Assembly: GCA_016931085.1 (NCBI GenBank)
Contig: JAFGFO010000372.1
Coordinates: 1-13,260 of the forward strand
Direction of reading: 5' to 3'
Length of the DNA: 13,260 bases
DNA from: Thermoflexales bacterium
GTDB taxonomy: Bacteria; Chloroflexota; Anaerolineae; Fen-1058
The notes beneath the pieces are model-generated. The model had not been told where the DNA came from. It worked only from the letters and a program-made list of their open reading frames with translations, and did no database searches. Position 1 is the stretch's first letter. Each line of letters begins with the position of its first letter. Of the stretch, positions 5,055-13,126 are shown piece by piece. The translations under genes and the position numbers were made by a program.

Positions 5055-6992
5055 CTACGCCGACCCGAGCTGGCTTACATACAAGTCATAATAAAGGCCG
5101 CGTGCGGCCAGCAAGCTCGCGTGCGTGCCATGCTCGACAATTTGCCCCCCGTCAAGTACCAACACCTGGTCGGCGTGGCATATTGTGCTAAGCCGGTGAG
5201 CGACGACAAAGCTCGTCCTGGGCGCGGCTGCGGCAGACCCATCCCCCTTGAGCAAGCGATCCAGAGCTTGTTGAATCAAGCGCTCGGTGCGCGCGTCCAC
5301 GCTAGACGTGGCTTCGTCCAAAATCAAGATGCGTGGGTCAGTCAATGCCGTTCGCGCAATGGCGATGAGTTGCCGCTGTCCATGGCTCAGGCCCCTCCCA
5401 CGCTCGCCCAACACCGTCTGGTATCCTTGTGGCAGCCTCTCGATAAAGCGATCGGCGTGCACCAGCCGGGCCGCCGCCATCACCTGCTCATCGCTGGCGA
5501 CAGGACAGCCATAGCGAATATTATTCATCACGCTATCGCTAAAGAGAAAGGTGTCTTGCAACACAATACCGATTTGCTTGCGCAGGCTGGCGCGCGTCAC
5601 GTCGCGCACGTCGATGCCGTCAATCTTGACTGCGCCACTGACCACGTCGTAAAAACGCGGGATCAAGTTGATGATCGTCGTCTTGCCCGCGCCGCTCGGT
5701 CCAACGATGGCCACCATCTGTCCCGGCTCGGCCTTCAAGCTGACGCCACGCAGCACATAGCCATCCTCCACGTAGGTGGCCACGACATCGACGAATTCGA
5801 CCGCGCCCTGGATCCGCGGCATCTCCAGCGCGCCAGGCTTGTCACATAGATCAGGCTGGGTATCCAGTATGCCCAAGACGCGCTCGGCGCCAGCGACAGC
5901 GCCCTGGATACTCGCCCACAGCACCGAGATTTGTTGGATTGGATGGTTGAAGCGCTGCACGTAGCCCACAAAAGTGACCATCAATCCCAGCGAGATCGTC
6001 GTCCCCAGCAGCGTCTCATTGCGCAGCACAGCCAAGCCACCTACTACCAGCACAATCGCCACGGCGACATAGCCCAACGCATCTAATATGGGCGACAAGG
6101 CGCCGGTGAACGCTGCGGCGCGGATGTTGGCATCCCGATGAGCAGCGTTGCTGCGCACAAAATGGCTCAGGCTGGCTTCTTCGCGATTGAAGGCTTGAAC
6201 TTCACGCACGCCGGCGATGCTCTCGTGAAGATTCGCATTGACAAGGCCAATTTCCTGGTGGGCGACGCGGAAGGCCTGGCGCGCTTGTCTGGAGAACCAC
6301 ACCGTCGCCAGCACCATAAACGGCACCGATGCCATGCTCAACAGTGCATAAGGCACGCTCTTGCGGAGCATAGCGACCATAACCCATACCAACAGCAACA
6401 GGCCGCTGGCGACATTGACCAGTCCAAAGTTGATGGCCTGCTGGACGGCGTTGGTATCACTGGTGATATGGCTCATCAAGACGCCGGCCCGGTTTTCGAC
6501 GTGATAAGCGAGCGGCAAGCGATGCAGATGATTGAATACATCCACGCGCAACTGATTGAGGACGTGTTGGCCGACCCAGGTCACCAGGTACGACTGCAAG
6601 CCTCCACTCAACGCGCCCGCCACGTACAGGCTCACGATACAGACGATCAGCCCGGCCATAGCGCTCGATGCCTCTCCCAAGCTGCGGTTCAGCCTGGCAT
6701 CAGCGTACCAGCAATTTGCCGCCGCTCCTCCCAGCTTGGGCGATTGGGAAGCGCCATTTCCTAATGACGCGCTGGCAATCGCCGGCACGAGATAACAATC
6801 GACTACCTGGCCAATCAAGTCAGGCGTGGTGACCTGGGTCCAGGCGTGGAAAATCACCATCAGCCCGATCAGGCTCAGGAGAAAGCCGTAGGAGCCAAGG
6901 TAATAGCTCAGCCGCATCAGTGTTGCGCCAGCGTTACGTGGCTTGCGCGTCTCGCCGCGCAGAGCGATGTGTACCAGGCCACTTCGCAACAT
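5055..6992 (-). CDS. ABC exporter half-transporter, catalytic-Glu subunit of a heterodimer
   Basis: A 645-residue membrane protein with an ABC exporter transmembrane domain (~30-400) fused to a nucleotide-binding domain. The NBD has Walker A GPSGAGKTT (~431), signature LSHGQ (~534, degenerate from LSGGQ), Walker B ILILDEATSSVD with the catalytic Glu (~557), and H-loop AHRLST (~598). The intact Glu and His with a degenerate signature identify it as the partner of the upstream half-transporter. Together they form one consensus and one degenerate ATP site, as in TM287/288 and BmrCD. Residues ~60-112, between the first two membrane segments, form a long loop with two cysteines (C66, C94). The start is eight bases after the upstream stop, with only a weak AGG. 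The substrate is unknown; no peptidase C39 domain is present. Confidence 0.9.
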   Translation of the reverse strand: MLRSGLVHIALRGETRKPRNAGATLMRLSYYLGSYGFLLSLIGLMVIFHAWTQVTTPDLIGQVVDCYLVPAIASASLGNGASQSPKLGGAAANCWYADARLNRSLGEASSAMAGLIVCIVSLYVAGALSGGLQSYLVTWVGQHVLNQLRVDVFNHLHRLPLAYHVENRAGVLMSHITSDTNAVQQAINFGLVNVASGLLLLVWVMVAMLRKSVPYALLSMASVPFMVLATVWFSRQARQAFRVAHQEIGLVNANLHESIAGVREVQAFNREEASLSHFVRSNAAHRDANIRAAAFTGALSPILDALGYVAVAIVLVVGGLAVLRNETLLGTTISLGLMVTFVGYVQRFNHPIQQISVLWASIQGAVAGAERVLGILDTQPDLCDKPGALEMPRIQGAVEFVDVVATYVEDGYVLRGVSLKAEPGQMVAIVGPSGAGKTTIINLIPRFYDVVSGAVKIDGIDVRDVTRASLRKQIGIVLQDTFLFSDSVMNNIRYGCPVASDEQVMAAARLVHADRFIERLPQGYQTVLGERGRGLSHGQRQLIAIARTALTDPRILILDEATSSVDARTERLIQQALDRLLKGDGSAAAAPRTSFVVAHRLSTICHADQVLVLDGGQIVEHGTHASLLAARGLYYDLYVSQLGSA

Positions 6993-7000
6993 AGACCGAC

Positions 7001-8836
7001 CTATTCCATCAACTGCGAATGATAGATCTCAGCGTAAAGTAGATTCTCTTCCAACAATTCCTCGTGCTTGCCGCGCGCGACAATCTCACCCTTGTCCAGC
7101 ACCAAGATTTGATCGGCGTCGAGGACGGTGCTCATGCGCTGCGCAATGACAAAGCTGGTGCGGTCTTTCATCAGTGCATCGAGCGCGTGCAGAATGCGGC
7201 GCTCGGCCACCGCATCAACACTGCTGGTCGAATCGTCCAGGATAAGGATACGCGCACGAAGCAGCAAAGCACGCGCGATAGCGATGCGCTGCTTTTGGCC
7301 GCCTGACAGCGTCACCCCACATTCGCCAACGAAGGTATCGTAACCGTTAGGCAAACTCGTAATGAAATCATGCGCAGCAGCCATCTCGGCAGCGGCGATG
7401 ACATCGTCCAGGCTGGCCGCCGGCCGGCCAAAGGCAATGTTGGTACGGATCGTGCCACTGAACAGCACAGTCCCTTGCAGCACGACGCCAATCTGCGCCC
7501 GCAGCGAATCGATTTTCACATCACGTACATCGTAACCATCAATCAAGACGCGACCCTCGCTCGCATCGTAGAAACGCGGCAGCAAGTTGACAATGCTGGT
7601 CTTGCCGCTGCCGGTCGCGCCCAACAAGGCCACCATCTGCCCGGGCTGCACCTCAAAGCTCACATGACGCAGCACCGGTTCAGAGCTGTCAAAGTAGCGA
7701 AAGGTGACATTTTCAAAAGTAACGCGGCCCACGATCGGCGGCATGGAAAGTGCGCCTGGCTTATCGTCAACATCGCTTTGGGCATCCAAGATTTCGAACA
7801 CGCGCGCAGCCGACGCTGCAGATTGCGACATTTGGCCCACAATCACACTCAGCATGCCCAGTGGGGAGAACAGGTAAATGAGGTACAGGCTGAACTTTTG
7901 CCATTCGCCCAGGCTCAATTCACCACTCAAGATTTGCTTGCCGCCATAGTAGAGCACGGCTGCCTGTCCCAGGTTGGAGATCAAGATGACAGACGGGAGC
8001 AAGAAGGAAGAAATTCGGCTGACGGCCAGTTGCTGCCGCATCAAGGCCCCGGCGGCCAGCTCGAACCTGGACTGTTCCTCCCTCTGGCGCGCGAAAGCCT
8101 TGACCACCTTGATGCCAGCCAGGGTTTCTTGCAAGATGGTATTGAGTGCGGCCAGCCTCTTTTGCGCTTCGTTAAAAAGCGGCTGGCCGATCGCATCACT
8201 GCCGAGAAAGAGAAACAGCGCCGCGAACAAAGCCGGCCAAACAAGCAGCACCAAGTTCAAGTCAATGAACGTCAGGATAGTCAGGATGCTGGCCACAAAC
8301 AAGAGCGCTTGCACAGCCAACATCAAGCCCTGCCCAAGAAATACGCGCACCTTTTCAACATCATCCGTGGCGCGGATCATCAATTGCCCGGTTTGGGCCC
8401 GGTCATAGTAGCTGAACGACAGGCGCTGGATTTTGGCGAACAAGGCATTGCGCAGATCGAACGCCACGCTTTGCGAGAGCCGCTCGGCCATGTAGACTTG
8501 CCAAAACGCAAAGAGGGCACGCAGCACCGAAAAAATCACCAGGCCAAGCCCAGCCGCAATCAAGGCTGCCTCAGCGTCGGCCGTGGGGCTACTCGTCACA
8601 ATGCGTGGTGGGCCAGAAAGCAATTCTAACGCAGAAGAGCTGATGCCACGGGTGATGGCGTCCATTGTCCTCTGCACGAGTTGTGGCAAGGCCAACTGGG
8701 CAGCCACAGACAGCACCAAGCTGATATAGACGACAGCGGCCAGACGTCGGTAGCGTCCCAGGTATCGAATAGCGCGCCCAAGGCCGCTATGCTTGGCCCC
8801 TAGCTCGCGTCGGGGGGTGGTACACGAGCTAAACAT
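7001..8836 (-). CDS. ABC exporter half-transporter, degenerate-site subunit of a heterodimer
   Basis: A 611-residue exporter subunit with a six-helix transmembrane domain (~25-330) and an NBD. It carries Walker A GATGSGKTS (~405), an intact LSGGQ (~508), Walker B ILILDDSTSSVD (~530) with Asp in place of the catalytic Glu, and AQRMST (~563) with Gln in place of the H-loop His. Both changes are typical of the non-catalytic subunit of heterodimeric exporters, and the gene is directly followed by the catalytic partner. It starts ten bases after the lgt stop, without a visible Shine-Dalgarno sequence, which suggests reinitiation coupled to lgt. Drug, lipid or peptide export are all possible, and sequence alone does not decide. 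Confidence 0.9.
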   Translation of the reverse strand: MFSSCTTPRRELGAKHSGLGRAIRYLGRYRRLAAVVYISLVLSVAAQLALPQLVQRTMDAITRGISSSALELLSGPPRIVTSSPTADAEAALIAAGLGLVIFSVLRALFAFWQVYMAERLSQSVAFDLRNALFAKIQRLSFSYYDRAQTGQLMIRATDDVEKVRVFLGQGLMLAVQALLFVASILTILTFIDLNLVLLVWPALFAALFLFLGSDAIGQPLFNEAQKRLAALNTILQETLAGIKVVKAFARQREEQSRFELAAGALMRQQLAVSRISSFLLPSVILISNLGQAAVLYYGGKQILSGELSLGEWQKFSLYLIYLFSPLGMLSVIVGQMSQSAASAARVFEILDAQSDVDDKPGALSMPPIVGRVTFENVTFRYFDSSEPVLRHVSFEVQPGQMVALLGATGSGKTSIVNLLPRFYDASEGRVLIDGYDVRDVKIDSLRAQIGVVLQGTVLFSGTIRTNIAFGRPAASLDDVIAAAEMAAAHDFITSLPNGYDTFVGECGVTLSGGQKQRIAIARALLLRARILILDDSTSSVDAVAERRILHALDALMKDRTSFVIAQRMSTVLDADQILVLDKGEIVARGKHEELLEENLLYAEIYHSQLME

Positions 8837-8846
8837 ATCGTTTTGT

Positions 8847-9653
8847 TTATCGCAGCCAGTGGTTCCGAACGAGCATTACAACGCCCACCACCATCAAAAC
8901 CAGCGAGACGATTTGCGCCGTGGGTACCTGGCCAATCATCCAGGCATCTGGTCGCAGCATCTCGACCCACAGCCGGCCCAAGGGGTACCAGATCATGTAG
9001 GCCGCCAACAAGTCACCCTCTTTGAGCCGGCCGGCCAGGCGCCGGCTGGCGAGCAGCATCACCACCAGGCCGACCAGGTTCCACAACGATTCATACAAAA
9101 AGACAGGGTGAAAGCGTGTGCTCAGTGGGTAAGCGCTCAGATTATTGTAGGGGGATATGCGATGGTATTGGTCGATGGGAATCCCCCACGGCAAAGTCGT
9201 CGGGGGACCGTACAACTCTTGATTGAGGAAATTGCCCCAACGCCCGACAACCTGGCCGGCCAGCAAGCCTGGCGCGCCAATGTCCAGCCAGCGCAAGGTA
9301 TTCAATTTGCGCCAATACGCGTACAGCAACACACCCAGCGCGCCGCCGACGAACGCACCAAAAATCGCCAGCCCGCCATTCCAGAGGAACACCACCTCGA
9401 TCGGGTTTTCGCGATAATAAGTCCAGCCCAAGCCCTCAGCCGGGCTGGAGAAGACGTGGTACAAGCGCGCCCCCACAATGGCCATGATGACCACCATGAT
9501 GAGCGCGTCCCAAACGTGCTCCGTATCCTCGCCACGCCGGCGAGCCTCGGATGAAGCGATATACGCACCTAGCAACACGCCCGTCACGATGATAATACCA
9601 TACCAGTACACTGAGACAGGACCGATTTTAATAGCAACGAGTGGACCGCCCAT
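8847..9653 (-). CDS. lgt: Prolipoprotein diacylglyceryl transferase
   Basis: A 268-residue integral membrane enzyme that transfers diacylglycerol from phosphatidylglycerol to the lipobox cysteine of prolipoproteins, the first step of lipoprotein maturation. It has about seven hydrophobic segments and the Lgt signature GRWGNFLNQELYG at 137-149, whose R138 matches the essential Arg of E. coli GRFGNF. HPVFLYES is at 182-189 and a C-terminal GRLWVEMLRPD contains the second conserved Arg. The frame extends to a TTG at 9677, but ATG 9653 is chosen because GGAG lies seven bases upstream. It sits 33 bases after the GerW-like gene and ten bases before the ABC exporter gene, all co-directional. Identity is certain. 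Confidence 0.97.
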   Translation of the reverse strand: MGGPLVAIKIGPVSVYWYGIIIVTGVLLGAYIASSEARRRGEDTEHVWDALIMVVIMAIVGARLYHVFSSPAEGLGWTYYRENPIEVVFLWNGGLAIFGAFVGGALGVLLYAYWRKLNTLRWLDIGAPGLLAGQVVGRWGNFLNQELYGPPTTLPWGIPIDQYHRISPYNNLSAYPLSTRFHPVFLYESLWNLVGLVVMLLASRRLAGRLKEGDLLAAYMIWYPLGRLWVEMLRPDAWMIGQVPTAQIVSLVLMVVGVVMLVRNHWLR

Positions 9654-9686
9654 GATTTCTCTCCAAAAGGGTTTCAAGTTTCAGAT

Positions 9687-10061
9687 TCAACGCCGCGCAC
9701 CCAAGATGCACATCAACGTGCGCGAGATCCAAAAGACCAGCCAGGCGGCAAAAGCGATGCCAGCCAACACGACGAGCTGCTCGTCGACCACGCCTTCGAC
9801 GCGAGTGCACTCCGGTGTGATCTCGACCACCGCCACCGGCCTGGCGCGCACAAAACCACCGCCACCGCTGCCGCTGGATTGGTCACCGCCTTCAAGCCGC
9901 GGCCCATAGCCCTCACCCAATCCCAAGCCGAAAGCATAGCTTACGCCAGCGACCGGGACCACAACTTTTCCATCGATCTCGACCGGCTGGCCGTAAACAG
10001 CGTCCACGCTGGCGCGCTCTTGTAAGTCGTCAAATTGTGCGAATACGCGATCGTAATCCAT
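9687..10061 (-). CDS. GerW/YtfJ-family protein with C-terminal membrane segment
   Basis: A 124-residue protein of the GerW (sporulation YtfJ) family, whose biochemical role is unknown. The family core is plain: GQPVEIDGKVVVPVAGVSYAF from residue ~24, a glycine-rich stretch GLGLGEGYG, then a serine/glycine run before GGGGFVRARPVAVVEI. Residues ~94-113 form a hydrophobic segment, probably a C-terminal membrane anchor, so the domain would sit on one face of the membrane. The start ATG has AGGAGG six bases upstream. It lies just upstream of lgt and downstream of a shorter protein with a similar pattern. Neighbouring genes give no sign of sporulation, so the name should not be read as function. 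Confidence 0.88.
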   Translation of the reverse strand: MDYDRVFAQFDDLQERASVDAVYGQPVEIDGKVVVPVAGVSYAFGLGLGEGYGPRLEGGDQSSGSGGGGFVRARPVAVVEITPECTRVEGVVDEQLVVLAGIAFAAWLVFWISRTLMCILGARR

Positions 10062-10101
10062 ATTATCCTCCTAAAACATTGCACGAACATGAATATAGAC
10101 A

Positions 10102-10153
10102 CAGATAAACACAGACTACGCGGATTTTTTAGCTGTGTTTATGTGTTTATCTG
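10102..10153. repeat. 12-bp perfect inverted repeat in an intergenic gap
   Basis: CAGATAAACACA (10102-10113) is perfectly inverted as TGTGTTTATCTG (10142-10153) around 28 bases that contain GCGGATTTTTTAG. It almost fills the 96-base gap between the small membrane protein gene and the GerW-like gene. The AT-rich composition differs from its surroundings. It resembles a short palindromic interspersed element. Confidence 0.65.
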
Positions 10154-10157
10154 CGTA

Positions 10158-10472
10158 CTAATTCTTAGCTGGTCGGGCCAGGCGGATGACCCATTCCATC
10201 AAGAACGGCAGCAGCAAGGCGCCGGCCACAAGCCCCAACAAGAGCGAGTGAGTCTGGTTACGCACAGGGATACGCCGGGTACGACCATGATGCTGCTCGA
10301 TCAGCGCGGTCGGAGCCAGGCGCACCACCGCCCAACCGTAAGCCAGGTTGCCCTCCGAGCCGAACGTCGCCCGACGTTGAAGGCGCCAGCTCAGCCTGGC
10401 TTCGGGAATAAGCTCACGCTCGCCCACCTTGATCGGCTCACCACGTAAGATGCACGTGTTGATCTTGATCAC
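10158..10472 (-). CDS. Small membrane protein, probable diverged GerW-like paralogue
   Basis: A 104-residue protein not recognised at family level. Residues ~11-29 (GEPIKVGERELIPEARLSW) align by eye with GQPVEIDGKVVVPVAGVSY of the next gene. Its GWAVVRLAPTALIE parallels GGFVRARPVAVVEI there, and both proteins end in a hydrophobic segment (here ~77-96, LLLGLVAGALLLPFLMEW). It lacks the glycine-rich loop. The start is GTG 10472 with only a purine-rich GAGAGAAG upstream; the gap to the preceding stop is 17 bases, which suggests coupling. A distant GerW relationship is inferred from pattern only; the gene is real judging by its position in a compact co-directional run. Confidence 0.7.
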   Translation of the reverse strand: MIKINTCILRGEPIKVGERELIPEARLSWRLQRRATFGSEGNLAYGWAVVRLAPTALIEQHHGRTRRIPVRNQTHSLLLGLVAGALLLPFLMEWVIRLARPAKN

Positions 10473-10489
10473 TTTTCTTCTCTCTATCT

Positions 10490-10520
10490 CTATCTGACAT
10501 CTCTATCTGACATCTCTATC
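10490..10520. repeat. 13-bp tandem repeat at the 3' end of the tRNA nucleotidyltransferase gene
   Basis: The unit CTATCTGACATCT occurs at 10490-10502 and 10503-10515, with a partial third copy at 10516-10520. It encodes the last residues (MSDRDVR) and the stop codon. Because 13 is not a multiple of three, each gain or loss of a unit shifts the frame, so the C-terminal tail is probably variable among relatives. Confidence 0.85.
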
Positions 10521-13081
10521 CGCTCCCGCACTAAGGCTTCCTCCTCCTCGCGCGTGCTCGCCTGGCCATCCAAGACAGCATCCCGCAAAGCGTCCAGGAG
10601 CTGGCCCAGGCGTGGCCCAGGCGCCACCCCAAACTGTTGGCGCAGGTCACTCCCGCTCAAGGTAGGGCGAACGAGGCGCAACTGGTCGACGTACTGCCGT
10701 ATCTGGTCAGCGGCAGCTTGATCGCCGCTCACCAACCAGGTCGCGAACAAGGCCGGCAGGCTATAGGGAGACAAGGCGCGATAGATCGCGCTGGGTCGTT
10801 TATGGTGCGCCAGGTCCGGCAGGATAGCCTTGAGCGCGTCAACTTCGCGCAGAGCGTCCGCGTCAGCGCGGGGGATCTTGAGCCGGGTGATGACGGCCTC
10901 CAGGCCGGCGCGCTTCAAGCGGTAGCACATGATGACCAGGCCGGTCAACACGCGCAGGTTCCTATGCGCCAGTTCCTGGCTGGCCCACGGCCAGATGTCT
11001 TGGCTGGACGCGAGTGTCTGGCGCGCCTGCTCAAAGTGGGTGCACATCCACTCGTCGCACGTCAGTCCGGCGTAAATGTGCGGCAAAATTCCCAGTTGCT
11101 GCAAGCGGCACAGCGCGTCTTCTGGGCGTGCTTCCTGAAAGATCAAGTTGATCTCGTGGCGGATGCGATCGCCTGACACGCGATCGAGCAAATCAAGCGA
11201 GTTGAGCAATTGTTCCCAGGTGCGCGCTTCGATCTGAAAGCCCAGCCGCTGCTCCAGGCGGGCCGCACGCAGCATGCGAGTGGGATCCTCGACAAAGCTC
11301 AGGCTGTGCAGCACGCGAATGAGGCCCTCGTGCAAATCTCGCTCCCCGCCATAAAAGTCAAGCAGCTCACCAAAGCGGTCGGGATCGAGGCAAATCGCCA
11401 AGGTGTTGATGGTAAAATCGCGCCGGTGCAAATCCTGCTTGATGGACGAGCGCTCGACTTGTGGCAAGGCGGAAGGATGGGCATAAAACTCGGTGCGGGC
11501 CGTGACCAGGTCAATCGAATACGAATCGAACAGCCATTTGGCGGTCCCAAAGCGCCCGTGGCTTTTGATCCGTCCCCCTCGCTCGAGCACCAACTGCCTG
11601 GCCAAGGCAATCGCATCACCCTCGATCACCAGGTCCACATCAGCGATGGGGAAATCGAGCAGCAGGTCGCGCACCACCCCTCCCACAAAATAAGCGACAG
11701 ATCCCATTTGGTTGGCTATGGCGGCGATCTGGCGGACCAGCGCGAGCAGATCGGGAACAATCGCCCGTTCGAGCATGGCAGCCACCTGGGCCTGGCGAGC
11801 CGGCTGTCGGGGAGTGGCCCACAACTTGATCAAATCCGTGCGCGTGACGATACCAGTGACCTCGCCCTCGCGCACGACCGGCACCTGGCCCCAGCCGTGG
11901 GCGATCATGAGCTTTTCGAGTTTCTCGACCGGGTCGTCGGGCGACACGTACAACTCGCCCCGCTCCATCACGCGCTCGACGGCTTGATTTCCCAGGCCGT
12001 GCTGCATGCTGCGGTCCACGACGCGGCGCGTGAGCAGGCCGATCACTTTCCCCTCGCGCACGACCGGGTAGCCTTCGTGGCCAGTGCGCTGCATTTGGCG
12101 CGCCGCCTGGCTGACCGGTGTATCCGGCGGCAGTGTTTGCACGCCGCGTGACATGATGGAAGCGACCGTGATTGCCGGGCGGATAAAGCGCGGCAAGATA
12201 TCCAGCAGCTCAGCCTGCACCCCATCGAGTGACCTGTCACGTATCAAGGCCGCCGCGGCGCGCGAATGCCCGCCGCCTCCCAAGTGCAGCGCGACCGCGC
12301 CCACGTCGATAGCGTCGGTCGTGCTGCGCGCCACTACCTGGAGGCTGCTGTTGAACGCAACGAGGACGAACAAGGCATCGGGGTCGAGCAAATCGCGCAG
12401 TTGGTGCGCCAGGGTAGAAATCTCCTCGGCGTATCCCTTCGTCTCCACAGCCGCGATGACGACCTGGTGGCCGGCGATCTCGTGCGTCTGGGCCGCCTCG
12501 AGCAGTTGCTCGTACAATTGGCGCTGCGACTCGGCCAGGGGATGGTGTAAAAAGCTATTGACCACCTCCAGGTTGGCGCCATGCTCCAGCAGCCAGGCGG
12601 CCGCGCGCAAATCGCGCGGCGTGGTCGTCATGTAAGACAACGAGCCCGTGTCTTCGTAAATGCCGAGCAAAAGCAGCGTGGCCTGAACCGGGGTGGGTCT
12701 CAGGCCGCCGTCGATGATGTCTTCGACCAGCAGCGTCGTCGTCGCGCCGAGCAGCTCGCCGCTGAAAGTCCAGGCTGGCGGCAGCTCGCCCCGTGGATGG
12801 TGATCCAGCACGTGCACGGAGCTAGCCGCGCTCACGCCCCTGATCGAGACCAGGTTCTGTGTATCGACCAAGATGACCCTGTCGATGCGTTGGCGTTTCA
12901 GCTCAGCCGCCTCGACAAAGGGCAAATCGTCGCGATACAGGCTGACGAAGGCTTTGACATTGCGGTTACAGCGGCGCGGCAAGACAGGCACGGCCTCTGG
13001 ATACAACAAGGCCGCGCCCAGTTGCGAGGCTACGGCATCAAAGTCAGCATTTTCGTGTGTCAGGATGATCGTTTCGGGCAT
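10490..13081 (-). CDS. DHH/DHHA1 - CBS - CBS - tRNA nucleotidyltransferase fusion (CCA/A-adding type)
   Basis: An 863-residue multidomain protein. The N-terminal DHH phosphoesterase has HENADFDA (9-16), VDTQ (72-75), DHH (93-95) and EDTG (143-146), followed by DHHA1 with GGGGH (268-272). Two CBS domains lie at ~307-360 and ~371-422 and may bind adenine nucleotides. The C-terminal half is a class II tRNA nucleotidyltransferase/poly(A) polymerase: GGVVRD (467-472), metal-binding D481 and D483, RRD (553-555), and EDPTR (598-602) that matches the EDxxR amino-acid template. It should extend or repair tRNA 3' ends; the DHH domain may hydrolyse small nucleotides or oligoribonucleotides. Long enzymes of this layout occur in Aquifex and other phyla, sometimes as A-adding partners. 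ATG 13081 is chosen over ATG 13099 because it has GGAG upstream, while 13099 overlaps the -10 box. Confidence 0.92.
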   Translation of the reverse strand: MPETIILTHENADFDAVASQLGAALLYPEAVPVLPRRCNRNVKAFVSLYRDDLPFVEAAELKRQRIDRVILVDTQNLVSIRGVSAASSVHVLDHHPRGELPPAWTFSGELLGATTTLLVEDIIDGGLRPTPVQATLLLLGIYEDTGSLSYMTTTPRDLRAAAWLLEHGANLEVVNSFLHHPLAESQRQLYEQLLEAAQTHEIAGHQVVIAAVETKGYAEEISTLAHQLRDLLDPDALFVLVAFNSSLQVVARSTTDAIDVGAVALHLGGGGHSRAAAALIRDRSLDGVQAELLDILPRFIRPAITVASIMSRGVQTLPPDTPVSQAARQMQRTGHEGYPVVREGKVIGLLTRRVVDRSMQHGLGNQAVERVMERGELYVSPDDPVEKLEKLMIAHGWGQVPVVREGEVTGIVTRTDLIKLWATPRQPARQAQVAAMLERAIVPDLLALVRQIAAIANQMGSVAYFVGGVVRDLLLDFPIADVDLVIEGDAIALARQLVLERGGRIKSHGRFGTAKWLFDSYSIDLVTARTEFYAHPSALPQVERSSIKQDLHRRDFTINTLAICLDPDRFGELLDFYGGERDLHEGLIRVLHSLSFVEDPTRMLRAARLEQRLGFQIEARTWEQLLNSLDLLDRVSGDRIRHEINLIFQEARPEDALCRLQQLGILPHIYAGLTCDEWMCTHFEQARQTLASSQDIWPWASQELAHRNLRVLTGLVIMCYRLKRAGLEAVITRLKIPRADADALREVDALKAILPDLAHHKRPSAIYRALSPYSLPALFATWLVSGDQAAADQIRQYVDQLRLVRPTLSGSDLRQQFGVAPGPRLGQLLDALRDAVLDGQASTREEEEALVRERIEMSDRDVR

Positions 13082-13097
13082 GATGTCTCCGAGCGTC

Positions 13098-13126
13098 ATT
13101 ATACCCCAAAGTGGCCAATCTGGGAA
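13098..13126 (-). promoter_or_regulatory. Promoter of the DHH-CBS-nucleotidyltransferase gene
   Basis: On the - strand a consensus TATAAT (13103-13098) lies 17 bp from TTCCCA (13126-13121), which matches TTGACA at four of six positions. The start near 13091 leaves a short leader holding GGAG before ATG 13081. It may drive all six genes down to 5055, as the gaps between them are 8-96 bases. Confidence 0.55.

Noticed and set aside
7370..8629. Antisense open frame of about 419 codons on the + strand across the ABC exporter gene
   Set aside because: The translation is low in hydrophobic structure and rich in Gln, His and Arg, as expected of a GC-rich shadow frame; the - strand frame holds all ABC motifs.
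9654..9677. TTG 9677 as lgt start
   Set aside because: It would place the GGAG ribosome site inside the coding region; ATG 9653 has proper spacing.
9687..10061. Evidence for an endospore-forming organism from the GerW-like gene
   Set aside because: The family is widespread in non-sporulating bacteria, and no other sporulation gene is present.
13082..13099. ATG 13099 as start of the nucleotidyltransferase fusion
   Set aside because: This ATG overlaps the TATAAT box, so it is unlikely to be on the mRNA; ATG 13081 has GGAG and begins directly with the DHH domain.
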